The notes under the pieces were generated by a model. That model searched no databases and was not told where the DNA came from. It saw nothing but the letters and a program-made list of their open reading frames with translations. A stretch of 64,000 bases of DNA from Lineus longissimus (Eukaryota; Nemertea; Pilidiophora; Heteronemertea; Lineidae): assembly GCF_910592395.1 (NCBI RefSeq), contig NC_088313.1:2916501-2980500 (forward strand). The letters are read 5' to 3'. The translations under genes were made by a program, and so were the position numbers. How positions within the stretch are numbered: position 1 is the first letter of the stretch; every line of letters begins with the position of its first letter. Positions 12,301 through 24,300 of the stretch are shown piece by piece.

Positions 12301-15300
12301 CAACCCGTATGAAAAATACCGTAAGTACAGTTTGAAATGCCCGGGCAAAAGCATTAGTCGTGGTCAGCTGTTTCGACCTACTCCCCCTGAATTGCACCTC
12401 CAAAAATATTCCTGGGCTGTTCAATTAGTTCTTCGCTGAAAACTGACTGAACTGATATGTTTGCGTGAGGTTGAGGAGCAATCTCCCATACTTCATACTG
12501 TAACTGTAGACCGTGTTTTTGGATGGCATCAGACTGTATAACATGTATTCATTAGGCAAATGCTATTAAAGAGAATCATATTTTTGAGTTAACAACTTTT
12601 CCGAGCAATTTGCTCCCTCTCAGTAAAGGACGAACACCAGTGGTACATGGAATACAGGGCCGGATTAGAGCAAGCAGACTCAGATTTTACGTTCCAGTTC
12701 GTGCTTAGGAGAAACCCATCTCCTCAATTCCTTATGCTGCATGATCTACATAAAGTTTACGATTTTTTTTAGTCATATTTCCCTTGAACCAGACTGAGAA
12801 ATCTGCCGTGCATGTTTCCGCTGGCGGCGCGCCCTGTCACCGAGTGACGTCATTCATGGATGGTTATAGCGCCTCCTTGTTCCAATGTGATAAACTAACG
12901 ACATCAGTCGCCATCTCTCGGTCAGACCACGTAAATATCTGCGATGTGAAGGTCTTTGCAGCCAAAGGTAGGAATTCTTTCAAGTTTCAACGACATCTCA
13001 TTTTCATTGTATCGCGATTGACATTCTTCCATTACAATGGTCAATTCAGCAATACTTGAAAGTATCTTGACGCTACACAATCATGGAAGAAGGTTGTGCT
13101 CGCTTTTTAAACACAATTAAAATACGAGACCTTCAAATTGAGTTCACGTCATTCGAACGAAGGTATGAATGTTTAATTCTCACAAAACACCGAAGTCTGC
13201 TGGAAAGCCGGTTCGTTTATACCCGCTCAAACCTTTTCAAAACTCGGACACTGTTAGCTCATGTGAATTAAACGCGACAAGCATTGTTTTATAAACGATC
13301 GACAATTTGACTAGGATAACGTAGTTGCAGATCAGACTAAAAACCCTGTAAGATTGGCTTCTTCTGCATGCGTGTCTCCTTCTGCCTGCTCAGCCGTTGC
13401 TGGCCATCCAGAGCCCCGAGCCCGCGAGCTATTTGTCCAGATAGCGACGTGTAAGTCTATGATTAATTGGCACCATGTATCAATATCAAGCGCCAAAGCC
13501 AACTCACTCTGTCGACAAATTGCGTATTGACATGCCAATGAGGTCAGACAAGCGCAAAGTTTAACCATCTAATCCCATTGTTTGGCGAAATTATTCCCGT
13601 TAGTTTTGTTTTCAGTCTCCGAATCGCCATCAACAACCCCGATCCCGGCGTCATCGACCCGAGTGCGAGGGCTGCCCTGGAAGCAGAATGGACCATGTGT
13701 TGCTATTGGCGCCGCCCGTGAGAGCGTTCAATGGCTGCAGATAGATCTCTTGGTCACATATGACAGTGTGACAGGTATTGGAAAATTGCCCCCAGGCATT
13801 CTAGCTGTGGTTACCGAGCATTTCTGAGGAATCCGCCCTAGGAATATTTGAAATTGTCTCAGAATAATCAGAATAAAATGAAGTTCTTTAATCATTAGAT
13901 GTGTACATGATTCTTACTGGAACGTTTGTACAGAATGTAATGAGAGTGTCATTATTAAAAAGGAAGTGACTATTTGGCAAGCCCGGCTTACCAAACAGCG
14001 ACTTTTTCTTGTCCTGAATGGAGAGCCGAACTCATTAATATTTGTAGTTTTCGAAGAGCTCGCCAAACAGGGTAGATTTTTTACCTGCTTGGCAAGCCCG
14101 GCTGGCCGAACAGGGTGGCTTTTTAGTGCTGTTTGGCAAGCGGCTCTCCAAACAGGACAAAAAAAGATGCCTGTTCGGCGAGCGGCTTGCCAAATAGACC
14201 CGGCCTTAATATTAATGAGTTCGGCTCTCCATTCAGGACAAGAAAAAGTCGCTGTTTGGTGATCTGGGCTTGCCAAGTAGTCACTTCCATTAAAAATACT
14301 CATGTACTCATTCTATGACTTGGAACGAGAATCTCATGCTTTTTTCAATAATTTCTACACAGGGCAATCGTTCAGAAAGATTCTTCGAACGAGGTTTCCC
14401 TCATCTAATTAAGTTATCTACACGGTGCTTTAAGCACATAGTCTCGTCGAATAACTTGTTCGAATTAAATCACGTAATATTATGGGTGGAAATGATGGAA
14501 AGACTATTATCTTCTTTTCGAGAATGATTAATGTGATTTCACTTCCTTTTCAGCCAAAATCATCGTTACAAAAGAGAAAGATAGGCCAAGAAACCCAAAA
14601 TTTCAACTCATTGTTACTGCGGAAAACACATGGTCCAATGCGGATCCGCTTTACGTCGGCAAGATTGACAACTTGAATCGAACTGAGACAAAGCAGAATA
14701 CCTTTGTGACCTTCCCTTGTACAGTGTGCTACAGCGGGCGCTTCGTCACCCTACTGGAAGTCGGTGATGCCCTAGGGATGGAGATATGCGACGTTGAAGT
14801 ATTCGGTGATCGTAAGTTTATGGGCCGGGTCTATTTGGCAAGCCGCTCGCCGAACAGGCATCTTCTTTTGTCCTGTTTGGAGAGCCGCTTGCCAAACGGC
14901 ACTAAAAAGCCACCCTGTTCGGCCAGCCGGGCTTGCCAAACAGGTAAAAAATCTACCCTGTTTGGCGAGCTGGAGACTTTGCTTTAATATTAATGAGTTC
15001 GGCTCTCCATTCAGGACAAGAAAAAGTCGCTGTTTGGTAAGCCGGGCTTGCCAAGTAGTCACTTCCAAGTTTATGAACAAAACAACGTCCTATACATGAC
15101 ATTGTGGAGTTAAGAAATGGCTAGTAGTGCGGACGTTTTCTAGTGCCACCACGCCGGATAAACTGCTGAAGGGAGTAGTTTCTAAAAACTTTCCATGATT
15201 CGTTTTTAATGTGAATATGTGTTCGGTGTGACGTTCGTTAAAGGGACAATGCCAGAACTTCCTCAAAAGGCCAATGAGTCGTATTAGCAGCGAGGTGCAG

Positions 15301-18300
15301 CATCAATATCAACTCGTCAAAATTATCAGTAGAGCAGTTCTGCAATGTTCTACGGGGGACGAACGAATTTTGAGAATACACAAAGCTCGGTTTTTCTGCT
15401 CGAGCTTCCCGTGGTGTACTTCGTTTCTGTACACACGATTGTCCGTATTAAAGTGACATTATCGTTAGATTAAGCGGACTGATTTTGATTACTCTTTTAG
15501 GTGAGGGAGATGCACGACTGGGTATTGCAAGTGGTTACATCTTAGACGAACAGTTCACAGCCAGCAGTTCCCTGAACGGATATGAACCTCACAAAGCACG
15601 GTTAGACTCCAGTGGCGCCTGGTGTACTGACTTCGATGTGATAGAGAAACATTACTTGCAAGTGAGTAACTAACTAATAATAACCACTGTCAATATTTTG
15701 TAATAGAAAACAATCCATCTACCGTACCACGCCAACAAACAGCTCCCCGCTCAGCTCACTGTGGGGGATAACAAGGACATCCCTAAAGAACGCCAGCTGG
15801 TCACGATGTGCCTATGGCTATCGTGTATAGTTTGGGCTAGGATTGACGCCATATCGCGTATACATTTGTACTTCGTGTAACATGACCGGCATGGGTATTT
15901 TAAGCAAGTTGCATCCATTTCGCAACCAGTCAATCCACATCCTTATTTTGCCTAATATATAGATCGGATTTTCTGGAGAGTTAACTAATAGGGACTTGAG
16001 CCCAGCGTCAAATAGGACATGTTTTCCTTTTTCCATACATGCTCCCCTATTACGTGGGCATCCGGTTCTGATCGTAGTCTAAACCGTTTGACTGTTCCGC
16101 AGTCAAGCTATTCGACAGTCAAGCTGTTTCTTAAAATTCTTACATGTCATTAATTGAAACCGTTTGGCAGACTATCCCTAGAGATACAATATGTTATAAG
16201 GTGTTTTCTCAAAGAGTTGCCTTATCGGTATTTTTTGGCCTGAAACATATGGTTACTCTTTTTTCTGAACACCGCAGGTCGATTTGAGGTCGGAATACCA
16301 CATCACTGGTCTGGAAACACAGGGAAGAAAGAAGGATGGTGTTACTGGGTTCCGACTAAAATATGGAACGGATCAAAATGCGTTAAGATGGTATCTCGAC
16401 GAAACGAAGCAGCCAATGGTAGGTTAAGTGAAGTAAGAGGACTTAGTTCAGTTGTTCTCTGAAGTTTTTTAAACTTCAGTGTTTCGCTGATTTAGTCTCT
16501 GTTGGCCTCTGCTGACCAGGATTTGATGTCGACTAATGCATTCCGCGAAACAACCGTACACTTTGTGGTCTACTTCGATGTAATTGTGATCATGTGATAT
16601 TGAACCTTTCATTCTATTCCTGACGAAGGTATTCTTTACTGAGAGATTGGGACAAACCAGCAACATCTTCCAACTGGTGACACAGATACGATGTCGCTTT
16701 CTTCAAATTCACGTCGAAAGCTTCAATCAAGCAGCATGTCTGAGATTTGAACTACTTGGCTACCAAAAACAAGGTAGGTTTGACAAGGCAACATGTCCGA
16801 GATATTGGACATTTTTAACACCAAGATAGCGGTCGCAGTGGTAGCTTGGTTCACTTCGTGGGCTTCCACCGATTAGTGGCTGGTGATGCTGATGTTTTAT
16901 CAAACATCGTTTTTGTGTTTCATTCATATTACTTATCAAGATGTAAGACTTTAGCATCCTTTCCTCTGTTTCTCATAATATTTCTCTCCTCGTCGACGTT
17001 AAATTTTAGGCCCCCGGCCAACTGAATCACATGCAGGAGGTAACATTGGTAGCTCTTGTGTTAGTGCTGTTCTACAAGAAAAAGGATTTGCATTTGTAGA
17101 TAAAACCATCTTGACCCTCAATGTATTGACATTGCTCAGCTTCCAGACAGGCGAAGGCTACGGGGGCAATACCGCTGGAAGTTCAGTATGGATAAAACTT
17201 GTGCTAAGCCTACCGCATTTAGATACACACGATTAATACGTCTTGAAAATAGCATAGTGCTTGAGCTGAATTATCGCAAAGGCCAATGAGGACCTAATGC
17301 TTGTATTTTACTTCAGGTTACGCCGACCCAGAATTCAAAATAACCCAACCAACGACCATCTACAGCCCTAATAAGCCAAACTACTATGGGACAGATCGCA
17401 CAATCTCTTGGACGATAACTCCACCTACCGGCCAATTCGTCAGGATCTACAATGTAACGCTGAACTCAACTCTTAAGAATAGATTAGAGGAGGTACGATG
17501 CCTTTGCTTTTAATATGAAGCTGCACTTTTTATGTACTGCAAATTTTTAAATTCTGATAGCTACATGTAGCTAGCTCTGAGACGTTGATTGGAATGCTAT
17601 GTAACATGCTAGCATAAAGGGATAAACATTGAGACAGCGGCTTGTCCAAGGTGGTGATGGTATAAGGTATTATGCTGCATGTACACGTACGTGTAACTTG
17701 CTCTTATTTTTCTCCAGATGAACATCGATGACTGGCGACAAGCCTCTGACACCTTGTGTCAGGATGTATACCTTGCTCTTATTTTTCTCCAGATGAACAT
17801 CGATGACTGGTGACAAGCCTCTGACACCTTGTGTCAGGATGTATACCTTGCTCTTATTTTTCTCCAGATGAACATCGATGACTGGTGACAAGCCTCTGAC
17901 ACCTTGTGTCAGGATGTATACCTTGCTCTTATTTTTCTCCAGATGAACATCGGTGACTGGCGACAAGCCTCTGACACCTTGTGTCAGGATGTATACCTTG
18001 CTCTTATTTTTCTCCAGATGAACATTGGTGACTGGCGACAAGCCTCTGACACCTTGTGTCAGGATGTATACACTCTGTATAAAAATGGCCAGCCGATTGT
18101 CTCAGATTTTGGGTACTACATCCACGATGACAGCGGACCCGTGACACTGAAATTGTTTGCATGTCAGCAGTCTGCCTATCATCCTCTGGGATGGTTCCAG
18201 GCCCATGTCGACTTCGTCGGTTTGTAGTTTTTTAATTTCCTCTAAGCATGTTACCCCAAGGTTCCTTGGATCACCGGCTCGAACTCAAGCTTAGTTAACG

Positions 18301-21300
18301 TGTGACACTTGATGACTGTCCTGAATACAACATACGAATTTCTCATGATCCGTTTGTTCCGGTGATGAAAACATTGCACCAGTCGCAATCGGGAGTGCCG
18401 GGATGGAAATTTTTTAAAGAGTAGGGCAGTTGAGGAAAATTGATTGACCATTGAATGTAAGCAGCTATCTGCGAGCTTATAAGCTGAACAACCCTTGGCA
18501 GTATGGTGGTAAAAACATATTAACACTTTCTCTCCAGATTGCCCTGGTTTCGGTTTCAACAAGAAGAATTGCAAAGGCGCAGTCTCTGTTGACTTGAACG
18601 CCACTCAGCAGGCATGTGGTTACATCGGTTCACCCCTCTTCCCTAACGTCTACCCGATCGCTGGAACCTGTGCCTGGGACGTCGCTGGGCGCTGGACATC
18701 TTTCATCCAACTCGAGTTTCTGAACTTGGATGTTGCCGGCGACGGTGCTGCCTGCACCGGTGACCAGGTGGCCGTCCTGCTGTCCGGCCTGGGTGACAAC
18801 GCGAATTCACCTAGAAAGATCGTGTGCAATGGGGACAAGACGTTCACAACTATGAACTCCAACTGGAACAAAATCTCTGTGAGGTACCAACGAGTTAGAC
18901 CAGAGGCTGGCGCTGGCAAAGGGTTTATCATCAAATTAACTGAAGTCAACATCGATCAGAAGTTATTCAATGAAACGTATGGTAAGATACATAATTGCAT
19001 AATATTTCTGCCTGTCAGTAAAGAAAATGATCGTTACTGACAACGGTTGGCGGTTGACGAAACTACCTGCTCAGCGTCAGGTTAAGGCAACATTGTCTAA
19101 AAACAGAGGCCTACACACAGCAACTTAAAGTTACCGTGCAAGATTGAACACTGTGTTTCTGATCGGTATCATCCGGTATAGATTAATCCATACTTAGTGC
19201 TATGCAGGTTCGCAATCTCATGATAAGCTTTTAACGTCGAAGTACAAGGATATCAAAGTACCTGTCGGCGTCGATTATTAAGATGCCGCCGAGTCATCGA
19301 TATCAAAGCTGATTTCCGTGTGTCGCTAAATGTGTGCAGGGCATGTATCCACAACAGACTTTCGTACTTCGAACTTCGTCCTTCGTAGAGCAGGTTGCAG
19401 AACCTGTCTATAGAACCAACATTTTGCTAAACTCAGGCTTACTTTCCGATTTACAGGGGTGTGTCCAAAAGGGTGGTTGCAGCACCTGGGAGCCTGTTAC
19501 TTCTTCTCCAAGGCCGATAGATTGATCACTTGGACGGAGGCAGACGGGAAATGTAAAGACATGTACGCACATCTGGCAAGTGTTCAAGACCATGACCAAC
19601 ATGACTTTATCACCTATAATTTGCTTACCAACTGGGAATGGGATTGGCAGAACCCGGGCGTTTATATCGGTAAGAGTCAAAACGATCGTTCTACTTTTCT
19701 CTTTAACTCAAAACTAGAAAACAGTTCTAAATGAAGTAATATTTTATTTTTCCCTGTAGGATTTTAGAGAATACCGAGCAGTAATAGTGCGTCGAATACA
19801 GGATTATGGAGATTGCTGTTCAGAAGCCCCTCGGTAATAGCCCTGAAATGCTGTATGCACCCGGAAACCTTCAAAGATATCATTGAGATCATCCCTGTCG
19901 TGGCGCCAGATTCATTCCGGCCAAGGACCAACTCCAGGACAGTCGTTGTCCAAATAATAGGCCATTTCGTTTGCTTTTTTAGGATTGACGGACCAAGAAA
20001 GGGATGGACGCTATACTTGGACTGACGGATCTCCCGTCAGCTTCACAAACTGGTAGGCTAACTGAACAACAATTCATTCTCCACACAGTCATAATACAAT
20101 ATACTAGTATAGTCTCTGACTTTATTGGCGTCAATTGCACGTGTTTGTACGCCCTGAAAGTTCGCCCCCACGTAATAGGGGAGCATGTATGGAAAAAGGA
20201 AAACATGTCCCATTGTGCTCTCGACAAGATTTAAACATGAAAAAGACATTTATGAAGTAAACTAATATTTGCTACTTTAAACCATCCAAGCGCAGTTTAG
20301 ACTAGTTAGGAAGCATGAAAATAGCTCGCGGGTCGGGCTCTTACTGTAACCGTGCATTCTCAGTTCTGCAACATTAATTGAATTTGTTGAAATACACTTT
20401 GGTTTCCAATTGACAAAGCTTATTGGCAGAGGGTGGAGAGGATTGCTTACCATTAGTTATAGCACAAATGTTTGGTATTGCCTCAAAGTGACTTTAACTC
20501 AAAATGGTTCTATCCTTACTTGCAAAATATCAACAGGCGACCAGGACAGCCAGATGGTAGCACTTTGGAGGGCTGTAGCATCATTGAGATCAACAGCCTG
20601 AGCTCTGGGAGATATTGGCAGGACATTCCGTGCGCCATCAGGAAGACGAAACAATTCATCTGTAAGAAGTCTGCAGTTGGTGGTAAGACATTTTCCATCA
20701 ATTAATCAAGCGGCAAAGCTTTTACTAGCTGTGGAGTGGGAGGTAACTGGGCAGCCGACTGCTTGGTATTAATGCCTTTTGATTAATAACTACGTTGGTC
20801 CTTTAAATCTTGAATCATGTCTTATTGCCAACCATAATTGCCTAGCTGCAATAAAGACGAGTTGAGAATCAGGTTTTGAATTGTGATTAAAACTTCATTC
20901 AAATCTTTCTCTCGTATTTCAAGTCAAAGTAAAGGAAGCTATCAGCAGCAAGGATATCATCAAATCTTGGAACGGGAAGTGTAATCCAAAACGTCAGTTC
21001 ACGTGCAGCAATGGTGACTGTATCCAGAATCTGTTCGTGTGCGACGGGAATAAGAACTGTCGGAATGGCAGGGACGAAATGAACTGCAATCAAACTCATT
21101 ACCAAGGTAAACAAACCGAAATATACGCATCTGATGACTTTGTTTTCTGCTGAAACAGCACACTAACTAACTCAAGTTGCTATGCTATCAGAGGTGAAAT
21201 GGCGCGATTCATAGTTGCTCGTACTATCCAAGCTTCGCGATTGGTAACCGTTGCTAAACGCAGACTATCTCGGTTGTCGGCGGACAATCCACTGTAACAG

Positions 21301-24300
21301 ACTCGCAGTGAATACTCTCCGTCTACTTATTGATTGTAAATGGGGCTGCTCCGTGAAATCTTTAGATTTCAGAAATGCTGCAGCACCATGAGAAAGGAGT
21401 CACCAGATGAAATATACTACTCTTCCACTCGTTGCTACACTTACAACAAAAAGTTAATAGCTGTATTACCATATTCAGAATACACCAACGCTAAATATGG
21501 TGGATGCACACTCCACATTATCATACAGTAATGACTCTGATGACCAGGTACATCGAATAAAAAATTTGGAAGTGACTACTTGGCAAGCCCGGCTTACCAA
21601 ACAGCGACTTTTTCTTGTCCTGAATGAAGAGCCGAACTCATTAATATTTGTAGTTTTCGAAGAGCTCGCCAAACAGGGTAGATTTTTTACCTGTTTGGCA
21701 AGCCCGGCTGGCCGAACAGGGTGGCTTTTTAGTGCTGTTTGGCAAGCGGCTCTCCAAACAGGACAAAAAAAGATGCCTGTTCGGCGAGCGGCTTGCCAAA
21801 TAGACCCGGCCTAAAATTTTTACAAGTGATGCCAACAGTATAGTATTTATAGACCCCACATACAACAAATGCGCGGTCTATATTGAGATTATAGGAGAAG
21901 GTACTAGGCTTCCGCATTCTTCCCAGGTTATATTATGGAGGTAGTCCAGCAAAACTGCTATTTCAACTGAAAAACTGTCACCCCTGTCCCATCAAACTAA
22001 ACTCGATCTAGTGCACCTGGCAAAGCTTTTTTCGAAATTCGGATAATTTTGATGACTTTGAAGCGTTTTTATGCGCCGATTTTCTGATTTGCCTTCAAAT
22101 CTCCGACGTGATTCTGTCAATCACACGTACATCAGCATATAAGCTCCGCCCCGTAATGGTGACGTCATATCCTCATGCATCATGGCGGCGGTATCTCTTT
22201 GCCGAAGTGGCGAGCTGCTGTCGAGTATTTTGAGCAAAGAACGACGGTTGAATGTAGGAATAAAATAAAGGAATAGCCTTAAATGCTTATCGATGATCCA
22301 TCCTGCCCATCTGAAAAGGTTAGGGTGCTGTTTAAATGTTATTGAGCGTGTGATTTTGAGAAAGGGCGAGCGTGTTTGTCCGGAAATAGATCATCCGCGA
22401 AACGGAATAGACTTCACTCCTCCATACGTGTACTGTGTTGGGCCCGTGGGGGCTATCAAATTTGCTGACAAGCAAATTTCAAATTTCTAGTTAAATTTTG
22501 TTTCTTAAAAATCTTTGGGAATCGAGCATTCTCAGTTAATCCTCATTTATGACGACTTCAGCTCATCTTTTTTTCCCTTATTTCTCCAGGCAGTTGTGGC
22601 TTCAATCAATTCCGATGTGAAAGTGGCAGTTGTATTTCCGCATCAGGCTACTGTAACTTTAAAGATGACTGCAATGACAAGACAGATGAAAGTAGATGCG
22701 GTAAGCTTAGTACCAACCGGTGCGGCCTAAACACAGTATAGTCTGTATCAAAATAAACGTACCGGTTGGCCTAACAGAAATACAATACAGTATGCTCCGA
22801 TACGCAGTCTGCTACAAGCTTTTGCCTTCTCCAGACTCGTGCCCATCCGCTTACTCTTATGTAATAAGGAAGCGTTGGATGGTTATTTGGGATGAGTTCA
22901 TTAGCATGTGTTCATGAGTCGGATACAAGTGTTGGTAAGCCAGAAATTGCTTTCCATTTTACCCAGCACGTGTGTATACATGTACAGGCTGTTATATGAC
23001 ACTTTCATACGAGTGAGTTCACCTGTATAAACAAGCAGTGCTTGATAAAGAACTTCGCCAAATGAAACTAAATTTATTTTTTCCCGTTTTAGTTTGGCCT
23101 GAATGCAAAACACACGAGTTCCTTTGTATGAACAAGCAGTGCCTATCCAACACATCAATGGTAAAGAACTTTGTGAAAGACTGCGTCGATGGCTCGGATG
23201 AAACTGTTCGAGGTAATTATTGGTTCCAAAGCTCATGAAGTGACCGATATATACGTCTCTGCTACTTCATTATTTACATCCATAAATTTCACGCTTCGAC
23301 GATGACTCGCAGTTTCCAAAAGGGCGGCGCACTCGGCGATCGCCGGACCACTTAAAAACTAGCCTGAAGACAAAACGTTTAGGCGAGACTTTTGGTAGAA
23401 GAAAAGATTTTCAGTCGTCGCCACGTCCTCTCTCGAAACGATAGCCTATGTGCGCCCGTTATTAAAGATACCAATAAATTGTTCTCTTTCTAGGATGCAA
23501 TGGGTTCGAATGTTTTAATGGCAAGTGCATCCCACACGAGCTTCACTGCGACGGTGTCAAAGATTGTCCGGGGACCTACTCTGAGGACGAAACCGACTGT
23601 ACTAATATTGGCAACAAACCTGTGGGTATGTACAAGTATCAACCTCCTTGCGCACGACCGGAACTATTTATATCGACGTCGTTCCGTCCCTGCTTGAATT
23701 GGCCGCCATTGCTGAATCTGAATGTGGTGATTCAGCCCTAATTAACTTTTCGATGATACATGTAGATAAAGTTGCATGCCAATAGAGGTCATTCACATAC
23801 ATGTATGTGGTTATTTTATGTCGTCTTTTAGACTTGGTGGCGAGGCAAATATAAAAAGGCTGTGTCAATATAATGGCAAAACAGGAACATCTGCAAAGGT
23901 CGGACTCAATCGGATGCTGAAATATAAGGGAGCAGTCTTTAAGTCTAGGTTTAAAGTCTGTTCGAATAACCAACAGATAACGTTTGTCCAATCGAGTCAG
24001 ATATGTGCAAGTTTTCTGAGCCGTGGTTTCTGTAGAGCCTGGCGCCAGTCTTTTGTTCGATTTATAAGTAGTCCAGTGAGAGGTCGCCTAACCCGAACAC
24101 TACACACTGAAGTGCTTTCTGATTCCAGGCGTTCGAGGCGGGTCACTGCGGATGATAGTTCGAATCGGCGCCTGGCTTTCCAGATAAGGGTTTCAGTGTC
24201 ATCATTATGTCATTGCATTACCAGACAATCAGATTTGACATACTAGAGTTGGCGAATTTGTTATTTCTTCCTGTTTTCAGGTGAGGGCTACTTGAACTGC

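Noticed and set aside
17670-18041. 123-codon open frame on the minus strand over the 75-bp array
   Set aside because: Pure consequence of a tandem repeat whose period is divisible by three; the opposite strand carries the CUB exon.
22130-22270. GC-richer stretch with ATGGCGGCGGTATCTC resembling a promoter and first exon
   Set aside because: Only about 28 codons open and no downstream continuation; it may be a repeat fragment in an intron, not enough to call a gene.
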